Source of the DNA: Caballeronia grimmiae
GTDB lineage: Bacteria > Pseudomonadota > Gammaproteobacteria > Burkholderiales > Burkholderiaceae
Length of the DNA: 64,000 bases
Direction: 5' to 3'
Assembly: GCF_000698555.1 (NCBI RefSeq)
Contig: NZ_JFHE01000015.1
Location: 1-64,000 of the forward strand
A program made the translations under genes and the position numbers. Shown here in pieces: positions 8,419 to 16,162 of this stretch. Under the pieces are notes generated by a model, which searched no databases, had not been told where the DNA came from, and saw only the letters and a list, made by a program, of their open reading frames with translations. Positions within the stretch are counted from its first letter, which is position 1. Every line of letters begins with the position of its first letter.

Positions 8419-9270
8419 ATGAAGCTCGCCGCCAAGGGCGCCAAGGCCGCCTTGTTGTTAGCCATGACCGCAATGAGCGGATTGCTCGCGCTTTCCGCCT
8501 GTACGAAGGTGTCGACGCCCGAACAGAATTCAACGGCAGCAGCGCCTGCATCGACGCTACAAGCCGTGCTTCAGCGCGGCACGCTGCGTGTAGGCGACTG
8601 CCTCACGTTCGCCCCGTTCGGCTTCTACGACAAAGACGGCAAACCGGACGGCTATGACGTCGACCTTGCCAAAGAACTCGCGAAGCAAATGGGCGTGAAG
8701 CTCGAAGTCGTAGACACGACGAGCGCAAACCGCATCCCGAACCTGCAAACCGCCAAGGTCGATGTCGTGTTCTGCAACTTCACGCGCAATCTCGAACGCG
8801 CGAAAGTCGTCGAATTCACGTCGCCGTACGTAGTGGCCAGTGAAGCGATGCTCGTGAAGAAAAGCAGCGGCATCCAGTCAGCGAAAGACATGAGCGGGCG
8901 CACCATTGCAACGGTAAAAGGCTCGACCAATGGCGACGAAGTCCGTTCGATGGGTATCTCCGTAAAGATTCAGGAATACGACAGTTCGCAAGCGGCTATT
9001 CTCGCCGTCAAGCAAGGCCAGGCCGATGCGATGATCGAAGACAACAACTTCCTTGCATATCAGGCGAAGCTCGATCCGGAACTGACCGTCACCAACGAGG
9101 CGCTCGTGCCGCTCGAGTACAACGCGTTCGGCGTGAAAGCGGGCGATCAAGTGTGGCTCAATTACCTGAACCTGTTCCTGTTCAACATCAACGCGTCGAA
9201 GCTGAATGCGCAGTTGTACAAGAAGTGGTTCGGCGTCGACCCGAGATATCCGCTCAATCCGCAGTCCTGA
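8419..9270 (+). CDS. Polar amino-acid ABC transporter substrate-binding lipoprotein
   Basis: A 283-residue family 3 solute-binding protein. The N-terminal signal ends in a lipobox (LLALSAC), so it is probably tethered to the membrane by the Cys. The mature part has the standard opening TLRVGDCLTFAPFGFYDKDG then PDGYDVDLAKELAKQMGVKL, and a hinge-region signature EAMLVKKSSGIQSAKDMSG. I chose ATG 8419 because it begins the signal peptide and has AGGA a short way upstream; the open frame to 8254 runs back into the terminator. First gene of a five-gene operon. Ligand unknown (the family covers Glu, Gln, His, Arg, Cys and opines). Confidence 0.9.
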   Translation: MKLAAKGAKAALLLAMTAMSGLLALSACTKVSTPEQNSTAAAPASTLQAVLQRGTLRVGDCLTFAPFGFYDKDGKPDGYDVDLAKELAKQMGVKLEVVDTTSANRIPNLQTAKVDVVFCNFTRNLERAKVVEFTSPYVVASEAMLVKKSSGIQSAKDMSGRTIATVKGSTNGDEVRSMGISVKIQEYDSSQAAILAVKQGQADAMIEDNNFLAYQAKLDPELTVTNEALVPLEYNAFGVKAGDQVWLNYLNLFLFNINASKLNAQLYKKWFGVDPRYPLNPQS

Positions 9271-9283
9271 AGCGGAGGCGCAG

Positions 9284-10000
9284 ATGAGCTATCAATGGCT
9301 GACTTTATGGGGCTACGTGCCCGAGTTCCTGAAGGCCGGCTGGCTGACCTTGCAAGTCACGCTGCTGTCGTTCGTACTCGCGCTGGTGCTCGGGTTGATC
9401 GCGGCGCTCGCCAGCATGTCGCCTTCGGCCATCGTGCGGTTCATCGCGCGTGCTTACGTCGAGGTCATCCGCAATACGCCGGTACTGCTGCAGATATTCA
9501 TCGTGTTCTTCGGCTTACCGTCGATGGGCATCGCGCTCGATGCTTACTGGGCCGGCGTCATCGCGCTGGGCCTGAACGTGGGCGCGTATCTGTCGGAAGT
9601 GTTTCGCGCAGGCATTCAATCGGTGCCGCGCGGACAGCTCGAAGCAGCGGGCATTCTCGGACTCGAGCGCGGGCAGATATTCGCGGAGATCGTGTTGCCG
9701 CAGGCTGCACGCGCGGTGTATCCGGCCATCGTCAATTATCTGATTCAGTTGTTGCTCGGCACGTCGCTGTTGTCGGCCATTGCCTTGCCCGAACTTACCG
9801 GCACCGCGACCGTCATCAATTCGCGCACGCTCCTCTATATCCAGACGTTCGCCGTCGTGCTCGTGGCGTATCTGGTGCTGAGCAATGTGCTGTCGTGGAT
9901 CGCAAGCCAACTCGGCGCACGGATGTTTCATCCGCCGCTGATCGTGAGGCCGCGTGCGCGCTTCGGCGGATTCACGCTGCGTCGCGCCAATCGTGCATGA
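9284..10000 (+). CDS. Polar amino-acid ABC transporter permease
   Basis: A 238-residue HisM/GlnP-type inner-membrane permease. It shows AYVEVIRNTPVLLQIFIVFF and the EAA loop EAAGILGLERGQIFAEIVLPQA that docks the ATPase. ATG 9284 has GGAGG 5 nt upstream, 13 nt after the binding-protein stop. It forms a heterodimer with the next gene product. Confidence 0.92.
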   Translation: MSYQWLTLWGYVPEFLKAGWLTLQVTLLSFVLALVLGLIAALASMSPSAIVRFIARAYVEVIRNTPVLLQIFIVFFGLPSMGIALDAYWAGVIALGLNVGAYLSEVFRAGIQSVPRGQLEAAGILGLERGQIFAEIVLPQAARAVYPAIVNYLIQLLLGTSLLSAIALPELTGTATVINSRTLLYIQTFAVVLVAYLVLSNVLSWIASQLGARMFHPPLIVRPRARFGGFTLRRANRA

Positions 10001-10011
10001 GGGCCTGAATC

Positions 10012-10656
10012 ATGTCACTCGAACTGCTGCAAACCAGTCTGTCGGTCCTGCTGCAAGGGCTCGTGACGACGCTGCTTTTATCTGTAGCGGCGATCGTCGG
10101 CAGCACGCTCATTGGCCTCTTCGCCGCCGTGTTGCGAACGTTCGGGCCGTGGGGCACTGACCGCATCGCGAAACTCTATACAGAGTTGTTTCGCGGCACG
10201 CCCGTGCTTATCACGCTGATGTTCATCTACTTCGGCGTCTCTTACTTCGGTTATGCAATCGATGTCTTCGCTGCAGGTGTCATCGGCCTGAGCGTCTATC
10301 AAGGCGCGTACATCGCGGAAGTGTTTCGCTCGGGCATCGAGTCCGTGCCGAAAGGACAGTGGGAAGTCTCGCAGATTCTCGGCCTTTCCCGCATGCAGAC
10401 CTTTGCCTTCGTCGTGTTGCCGCAGACGGGGCGCATCGTGTTGCCGCCGCTCGTCGGGCAGTATCTGTCGCTCATCAAGGATACGTCGATCGTCAGCATG
10501 ATCGGCATGTCCGAACTGATGCACGGCGGGCAGGCGATCGTGGATCGCATCGGCAAGCCGGTGGAGATCTACGGACTCGTCGCTATTATTTATTTCGTCG
10601 TGTGCTTCCCGCTTTCGCAATGGGTGCGCCACCATGACCGCAGGAGACTTGCGTGA
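10012..10656 (+). CDS. Polar amino-acid ABC transporter permease
   Basis: A 214-residue second permease of the pair, with the equivalent signatures [20 protein letters not shown] and the EAA loop containing [19 protein letters not shown]. It starts 11 nt after the first permease and overlaps the ATPase gene by 4 bp (GTGA), which supports a single transcript and coupled translation. Confidence 0.92.
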   Translation: MSLELLQTSLSVLLQGLVTTLLLSVAAIVGSTLIGLFAAVLRTFGPWGTDRIAKLYTELFRGTPVLITLMFIYFGVSYFGYAIDVFAAGVIGLSVYQGAYIAEVFRSGIESVPKGQWEVSQILGLSRMQTFAFVVLPQTGRIVLPPLVGQYLSLIKDTSIVSMIGMSELMHGGQAIVDRIGKPVEIYGLVAIIYFVVCFPLSQWVRHHDRRRLA

Positions 10657-11405
10657 GCGATTCGATACAGAACGAGCCCGTGATTTCGCTATCGGGCGTA
10701 AGCAAGGCATTCGGCGCGACGCGCGTGCTCAACGAAATCAATCTCCATGTGCGCGCGGGCGAAGTGCTCGTGCTGATCGGCGCTTCCGGTTCCGGCAAGA
10801 GCACGGTGCTGCGCATCATGGCCGGACTCGAGACGACCGATTCCGGAGAAGTGTGGGTCAACAAAGTGCCCTTGCACGATCCAAAGCGCGCACGCGAGAT
10901 CCGCGGCCACGTTGGCATGGTGTTTCAGCAGTTCAACTTGTTCCCGCATAAAACCGCGCTCGGCAATGTGACGCTCGCACTCATCAAGGCGCGCGGCATG
11001 TCGCCCGGCGATGCCCGCAAACGCGCGATGGAAACGCTCGACCGCGTGGGGCTTGCGGATCGCGCATCGCACTACCCGAGCCAGTTGTCGGGCGGACAGC
11101 AGCAGCGCGTTGCGATTGCGCGCGCACTCGCGGTCGAGCCGGGCATCATGTTCTTCGACGAAGCCACGTCCGCACTCGATCCCGAACTCGTCGGCGAAGT
11201 AACGGAAGTCATGCGCGGCCTCGCACGCGACGGCATGACGATGGTCGTCGTCACGCACGAAATGGGCTTTGCGCGCAAAACGGCTGATCGCGTCGTGTTC
11301 ATGGACAAGGGCGTGATCGCGGAGCAAGGCGATCCGGAACAAATCTTCGTTAGCCCATCTAACGAACGCACGCGGCAGTTTCTGAGCCGCGTGCTGGACC
11401 ACTGA
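10653..11405 (+). CDS. Polar amino-acid ABC transporter ATP-binding protein (GlnQ/HisP-like)
   Basis: A 250-residue ATPase with every expected motif: Walker [11 protein letters not shown]-loop [13 protein letters not shown] signature [15 protein letters not shown], Walker [13 protein letters not shown] and H-loop [13 protein letters not shown] 10653 overlaps the permease stop and has AGGAG 6 nt upstream. It powers the transporter formed by the three upstream genes. Confidence 0.95.
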   Translation: MSDSIQNEPVISLSGVSKAFGATRVLNEINLHVRAGEVLVLIGASGSGKSTVLRIMAGLETTDSGEVWVNKVPLHDPKRAREIRGHVGMVFQQFNLFPHKTALGNVTLALIKARGMSPGDARKRAMETLDRVGLADRASHYPSQLSGGQQQRVAIARALAVEPGIMFFDEATSALDPELVGEVTEVMRGLARDGMTMVVVTHEMGFARKTADRVVFMDKGVIAEQGDPEQIFVSPSNERTRQFLSRVLDH

Positions 11406-11417
11406 AGGAATCGACGA

Positions 11418-12167
11418 ATGGCGGTTCCAGAAACGTCGCGCGCGCGAGGGGTAGACCGTGTCATCGATATCTTCAGGAAGCTGCATATCGCACGGCGGCC
11501 CATGACGATGCGCGAGCTGATCGAGGCGACCGGTGCGCCGCGTTCGAGCATCTACGAACTCGTCGCCATTCTCGCCGAAGTGGGCTGGCTCGAGACATCG
11601 GCGGATGGCAGCGTGTTTTTCGGGCGCGAGATGCATTACTACGGCTCCGACTATGCGACGCACAACGACCTCATCAGCCGCGCGCATCAGTCGATTCTTG
11701 CCCTCGTGCGCAAATACGACGAGACCACGCAGTTGTGCATGCTCGAAGGGAACAAGTACACGGTGGTGTTATCGGAGAACAGCGCACGGCCTTTTAATAT
11801 CAGTTCGGATATCGGCGTGCGTGTGCCGATTCCGTGGACCGCGACCGGACGTCTGCTGCTCGGCCACCTGAACGCCGAGGCCATCCGCGCCCTGATTCCC
11901 CCCGATGACTTCGTGCTCGACAACGGCGTGCGCATCGATTTCGATGAATTCATGCGCGATGTGCACAATGCGAGAGAGCTTGGCTATTGCTGCACGGAAG
12001 GGCTGTCCAACGCTTTCCGGCTTTGCATGGCAGCGCCCGTTCGCGACCGCGCGGGGATGCCGCTCGCCGCGCTCTGCTTCATGACGGGCCGCGACACGAA
12101 CCCCGAACGCCGCCAGTCGATGCTCGACGATCTGCTGCAATCGGCGCAGGCGCTTTCCCATCGCTGA
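11418..12167 (+). CDS. IclR-family transcriptional regulator
   Basis: A 249-residue protein with an N-terminal winged helix (MTMRELIEATGAPRSSIYEL, about residues 35-55) and a C-terminal IclR effector domain (VRVPIPWTATGRLLLGHL; later CCTEGLSNAFRLCMAAPVRD). It lies 12 nt after the transporter ATPase gene on the same strand, so it is probably co-transcribed and an autogenous regulator of the transporter via the 8307-8330 palindrome. The presumed ligand is the transported compound or a catabolite. Confidence 0.88.
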   Translation: MAVPETSRARGVDRVIDIFRKLHIARRPMTMRELIEATGAPRSSIYELVAILAEVGWLETSADGSVFFGREMHYYGSDYATHNDLISRAHQSILALVRKYDETTQLCMLEGNKYTVVLSENSARPFNISSDIGVRVPIPWTATGRLLLGHLNAEAIRALIPPDDFVLDNGVRIDFDEFMRDVHNARELGYCCTEGLSNAFRLCMAAPVRDRAGMPLAALCFMTGRDTNPERRQSMLDDLLQSAQALSHR

Positions 12168-12168
12168 C

Positions 12169-12414
12169 ATGGAAACACGGCTTCGGCGCATCGACGAGTT
12201 GGAACAGGAAAACGCGGCGCTCAGGGAAGTGAACGATATCCTGCGCAAGGCGGTGGCGTACTACACGCGTTCGCTCGGGGGATTAGCGGGCGAAGGTGTT
12301 GTCGCGGCGCGGGCGTCTGGTGCGGACGTTCTGCATGGAGCGGCGGGATCGGATCGTGCAGAGCGCGCGACTCTCGCCCGCAGGGAAACTTCGAGAGATA
12401 AGGGAAATTGTTGA
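12169..12414 (+). pseudogene. Short coiled-coil frame resembling the end of an IS3-type OrfA, probable remnant
   Basis: This frame begins 1 nt after the IclR stop. Its first 35 residues (METRLRRIDELEQENAALRE then VNDILRKAVAYYT) resemble the leucine-zipper end of IS3-family transposase OrfA, with heptad-spaced Leu/Ile. After that the reading turns Ala/Arg-rich and meaningless, ending in an unlikely tail, so it is probably a degenerate fragment and not a working gene. No OrfB and no flanking inverted repeats were seen. It could instead be a short leader-type coiled-coil peptide attached to the IclR gene. Confidence 0.4.
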
Positions 12415-12563
12415 AGTTGCTCTGGGCGGTCCAAGCTTATCAGCTTCGATTCCTCCCTCAGCGGGATGTCATTCCCGCCGTTGAAAGCGCTGATTATTCG
12501 CGCTTGCGCCCGTTGCGGCACGAAGCCTGCGGTTGAACTATCCTCAACGCACTTCGACGAAAC

Positions 12564-12582
12564 AAGCCGATTCGTCGGCTTT
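12564..12582 (+). terminator. Hairpin with TTCG tetraloop, possible terminator
   Basis: AAGCCGA / TCGGCTT with a TTCG loop, a very stable RNA tetraloop, followed by only a short T stretch (TTTCCCC). It lies between the amino-acid transporter operon and the aminotransferase gene. The rest of 12415-12689 holds nothing else I can identify. Confidence 0.5.
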
Positions 12583-12689
12583 CCCCTAGCCGCCAAGCGC
12601 CGACAAGAGCATCCCTCAAACACCCTCGCACCAGCCTATCGTTAGAATCTGTGTTAGATACCTATATTCATCTGTCAAAGGAGGCGACC

Positions 12690-13817
12690 GTGCCAGCGTT
12701 AATCCCTGATGTTGACCCAGATGGACTTCTCGAATACTCGGTCGTCTTCACCGACCGATCGATCAATCACATGTCGCAGCTTTTTCAGGGCGTCATGCGC
12801 GACTTATCCGCTTCCCTGAAGAAGGTCTATAACGCCAGGTCTGTCGTGATCGTCCCGGGCAGCGGAACGTTCGGCATGGAAGCCGTTGCGCGTCAGTTCG
12901 CGACAAACAAGAAGTGTCTGGTCATTCGCAATGGCTGGTTCAGTTTCCGCTGGTCGCAGATTTTCGACATGGGCGGCATCCCGTCCGAATCGACGGTATT
13001 GAAAGCGCGCCCGGTCGAAGAAGGCACGCAGGCCGCTTACGCACCGCCGCCGCTGGAAGAAGTCGTCGCAGCCATCAAGGAAAACAAGCCGGATCTCGTC
13101 TTCGCGCCGCACGTCGAGACCGCGTCCGGAATACTGTTGCCCGATTCGTATCTGCGCGCCGTATCCGATGCGGTTCACTCTGTCGGCGGGATGTTCGTGC
13201 TGGATTGCATCGCGTCCGGCGCGATCTGGGTCGATATGGAAGCGAGCGGTATCGACGTGCTGCTCAGCGCGCCGCAAAAGGGATGGAGCGCATCGCCTTG
13301 CTGCGGCCTGGTCATGCTGAGCGCGCTCGCCCGCGAGAGAATCGACGCAACCACGAGTTCCAGCTTCGCCTGTGATCTTCGCAAATGGCTGCAGATCATG
13401 GAGGCCTATGAAAACAACGGGTTTGCCTATCATGCGACGATGCCCACGGACAGTCTTGCGAGACTTCGCGACGCCATCAAGGAAACCGGGACATACGGCT
13501 TCGATAAAGTGAAAGCGGAACAATCCGAACTCGGCAATCGCATTCGCTCGCTTCTGGCCGAGCACGGGTTCAAGAGCGTGGCAGCGAAAGGTTTCGAAGC
13601 GCCGGGCGTGGTGGTCTGCTACACGGTCGATGATGGCATTCGATCCGGCAAGAAATTCGCCGATGCCGGCGTGCAGATCGCCGCGGGCGTTCCGCTTCAG
13701 TGCGACGAGCCGGCGGACTTCAAGACGTTCCGTATCGGTCTGTTCGGCCTGGACAAGCTCAACGATATCGACGGCACAGTGACGAGGTTTGCAAAGGCGC
13801 TGGAAAGCATTCGGTAG
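12690..13817 (+). CDS. Class V aminotransferase (alanine-glyoxylate transaminase-like PLP enzyme)
   Basis: A 375-residue fold-type I PLP enzyme. The start is GTG 12690 because AAAGGAGG sits 5-6 nt upstream; the open frame reaches back to 12651 but without a ribosome site. Visible features are the cofactor-binding SGTFGMEAVARQF region, HVETASGILLPDSYL (substrate/PLP loop), FVLDCIASGAIWVD with the Asp that pairs with the pyridine nitrogen, and the Schiff-base Lys in SAPQKGWSASP. Members of this family act on alanine/glyoxylate, serine/pyruvate, 2-aminoethylphosphonate or purine catabolites; the substrate is not settled here. It stands alone. Confidence 0.85.
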   Translation: MPALIPDVDPDGLLEYSVVFTDRSINHMSQLFQGVMRDLSASLKKVYNARSVVIVPGSGTFGMEAVARQFATNKKCLVIRNGWFSFRWSQIFDMGGIPSESTVLKARPVEEGTQAAYAPPPLEEVVAAIKENKPDLVFAPHVETASGILLPDSYLRAVSDAVHSVGGMFVLDCIASGAIWVDMEASGIDVLLSAPQKGWSASPCCGLVMLSALARERIDATTSSSFACDLRKWLQIMEAYENNGFAYHATMPTDSLARLRDAIKETGTYGFDKVKAEQSELGNRIRSLLAEHGFKSVAAKGFEAPGVVVCYTVDDGIRSGKKFADAGVQIAAGVPLQCDEPADFKTFRIGLFGLDKLNDIDGTVTRFAKALESIR

Positions 13818-13837
13818 AAGCGTCGCGCGGATGCGGA

Positions 13838-13857
13838 CGGCCGTCGTTACACGGCCG
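13838..13857 (+). terminator. GC-rich hairpin after the aminotransferase gene
   Basis: CGGCCGT / ACGGCCG with a 6-nt loop, 20 nt past the stop codon. There is no T-run after it, so a terminator role is only suggested by position. Confidence 0.35.
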
Positions 13858-13921
13858 CTCGCCCGCAGCGGCAACGCTTAATTGCCACAATCCTCACAAC
13901 AAGCGCCTCTCACGCCGCTTG

Positions 13922-14794
13922 CTAGTGACCCACCCGCGAAGCGCCACCACTGATCGCATCGAGTTCCTTCAGCACCTCTTCGTTCAACACGATATCCGCA
14001 GCCTTCAGGTTCTCGCGCAAATGCGTGACTGACGACGTGCCCGGAATGAGCAGAATGTTCGGCGATCGATACAGCAGCCACGCAAGCGCGACCTGCATCG
14101 CGCTCACATTCAAACGCGCCGCAATCTGCGACAGCGCATCCGATTGAATCGGCGAAAACCCACCGAGGGGAAAGAACGGCACATAGGCGATGTGTTCCTG
14201 CGCGAGTTCGTCGATGAGTGCGTCGTCATCGCGATTCACGAGGTTGTAGTGGTTCTGCACGCAAACGATCGGCGCGATCTTTCGTGCGTCGCGCACTTGC
14301 ATCGACGTCGCGTTCGACAAGCCGATGTGCCGGATCTTGCCCTCCTCCCGCATCCTGGCGAGCGCGTGCATCTGCGGCTCGATGGAGCCTTCCGTCGGCC
14401 TGTGAATGTCGCCCATGATGCGCAGATTGACCACGTCGATGGCATCGACGCCGAGGTTGCGAAGGTTGTCTTCGACGCCGCGACGCAGGTCTTCTGGTTC
14501 GAATGCGGGCAGCCAGCCGCCCTGCTCGTCGCGCATGGCGCCGACTTTCGTGACGATCGTCACATTCGACGGATACGGATGCAGCGCCTCGCGGATGATC
14601 TGATTGGTGACGTGCGGGCCATAGAAATCGCTCGTATCGATGTGATTCACACCCGCTGCAACGGCTTCCCTCAACACGGCGGCGGCCGCAGCGCGATCCT
14701 TCGGCGGACCGAATACGCCCGGTCCCGCAAGCTGCATCGCGCCATAACCCATTCGATTCACTTCGCGTCCCGCAAACTCAAAAGTCGTTTTCAT
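13922..14794 (-). CDS. Aldo/keto reductase family oxidoreductase
   Basis: A 290-residue NADPH-dependent TIM-barrel reductase. The catalytic Asp-Tyr are in HIDTSDFYGPH (about residues 51-61), the Lys in VTIVTKVG, and the C-terminal NADP-binding part reads LLIPGTSSVTHLRENLKA. I chose ATG 14794, with GGGAG 7 nt upstream; the longer frame to 14890 overlaps the divergent LysR. It is divergently transcribed from a LysR gene across about 110 nt, so probably controlled by it. Substrate unknown. Confidence 0.88.
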   Translation of the reverse strand: MKTTFEFAGREVNRMGYGAMQLAGPGVFGPPKDRAAAAAVLREAVAAGVNHIDTSDFYGPHVTNQIIREALHPYPSNVTIVTKVGAMRDEQGGWLPAFEPEDLRRGVEDNLRNLGVDAIDVVNLRIMGDIHRPTEGSIEPQMHALARMREEGKIRHIGLSNATSMQVRDARKIAPIVCVQNHYNLVNRDDDALIDELAQEHIAYVPFFPLGGFSPIQSDALSQIAARLNVSAMQVALAWLLYRSPNILLIPGTSSVTHLRENLKAADIVLNEEVLKELDAISGGASRVGH

Positions 14795-14902
14795 TGCATG
14801 GCTCCCGTGACTGGTTCGATGGCGCCCATTATCTCGAGCTTGCGGCGTTGAATAAATGGGGCTAAGTTGCACGGGTTGTTCAATAAACAAAACGGTCCGA
14901 AA

Positions 14903-15802
14903 GTGGAATTGAACGATCTCGCTGCCTTTGTTTCTGTCGCCCGCGCAGGCGGCTTTCGCGACGCCGCGCGCACGAACGGTGTATCGGCGTCGAGTCTCTC
15001 GATTGCCGTGCGCAGGCTCGAAACGAAGCTCGGATTGCGCTTGCTGAACCGCACGACGCGCAGCGTATCGCCGACCGAGGCGGGCCGGCGGTTGATCGAA
15101 ACGCTGACGCCGTTGTTCGGTGAAATGGAAGCGGCGCTTGATGTTCTGAATGGCTATCGCGATTCGCCGAGCGGCACGCTCCGGCTCAATGTCCCCGCGA
15201 GCGCCGCGCGCACGCTGCTGCCGAAGCTGCTCGCGGGCTTCATGCAGGCGTATCCCGACATTCGCGTCGAAGTGATGGTGGAAGACGGCTTCGTCGATGT
15301 CCTGTCGATCGGTTGCGATGCGGGCATACGCTACGACGACAAGCTGGAACAGGACATGATCGCCATGCCGATCGGCCCGCGCATAGAGCAGTTCACGACC
15401 GCCGCATCGCCCGCGTATCTACGAGCGCACGGTACGCCCGAGCATCCTCGGGATCTGCTCTCGCATACCAGTGTGCGCGGACAGTTCTCGGGCGGTGCGC
15501 GGCCCGTGTGGCAGTTCGAGCGCGACGGCGAAGTCGTGCGGATCGATCCGCCGTCGCGTCTCGTGGTGCGTCCGGGCGCGGCGCTGGGTCTCATGATCGA
15601 TGCGGCGGTCGCCGGTCTCGGCGTGATCCATCTGTTCGAGGAGATGTTGCAGCCTCACGTCGAAAGCGGCGCGCTGGTCGCGATACTCGACGACTGGAAA
15701 CAGCCGTTTTCCGGGCCGTTTCTCTACTATCCGGGACGCCGGCATGTGCCCGCGCCGCTGCGCGCATTCATCGACTGGCTGAAAGACAACGACCGCATGT
15801 AG
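14903..15802 (+). CDS. LysR-family transcriptional regulator
   Basis: About 299 residues. The N-terminal helix-turn-helix is LNDLAAFVSVARAGGFRDAA through SLSIAVRRLETKLGLRLLNR, followed by a co-inducer-binding domain that ends in the typical AFIDWLKDN. The GTG at 14903 gives the canonical LysR start VELNDL. The frame is also open to TTG 14867, which has a GGGG 5 nt upstream and would add 12 residues; I cannot decide between them. Divergent from the aldo/keto reductase, its likely target. Confidence 0.85.
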   Translation: MELNDLAAFVSVARAGGFRDAARTNGVSASSLSIAVRRLETKLGLRLLNRTTRSVSPTEAGRRLIETLTPLFGEMEAALDVLNGYRDSPSGTLRLNVPASAARTLLPKLLAGFMQAYPDIRVEVMVEDGFVDVLSIGCDAGIRYDDKLEQDMIAMPIGPRIEQFTTAASPAYLRAHGTPEHPRDLLSHTSVRGQFSGGARPVWQFERDGEVVRIDPPSRLVVRPGAALGLMIDAAVAGLGVIHLFEEMLQPHVESGALVAILDDWKQPFSGPFLYYPGRRHVPAPLRAFIDWLKDNDRM

Positions 15803-16162
15803 CAACGCATGCGCTGATGTGTCGTCGATGCGCGTTCAGCTGCGCCGCAAGCGACATGTAAGCACCGCAAACGATTTCCGCACCGACACTGTCCCGTCAT
15901 TTCCGCGTCCTATATTCGTCACTCGCCGGAACCGGCAGTCGACGCACTGCCGATGACGCGCGTAGAAAACAACACGTCCTTTGAACTTCCACGAGCGAGG
16001 TCTCGGCAGGCGGTCTTTCCGAACGGGCGACATCGAGCATGGCGTGCGGCCGGTGCAAACGCATCGACGTGACAAGCCATGCCGGGTTCGCCGTGAGGAG
16101 CGGCTGCGGTGAAGGCAATCGAAGGTTTCGAGGATCAGCAGAAAAGAAGGAGCACTTGCCCC
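15803..16162. other. Intergenic region upstream of the phospholipase gene
   Basis: About 360 nt with no convincing gene on either strand. The last part (16109-16162) is an in-frame extension of the phospholipase frame with its own GTG and an AGGAG 8 nt upstream, so it may be coding. Confidence 0.5.
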
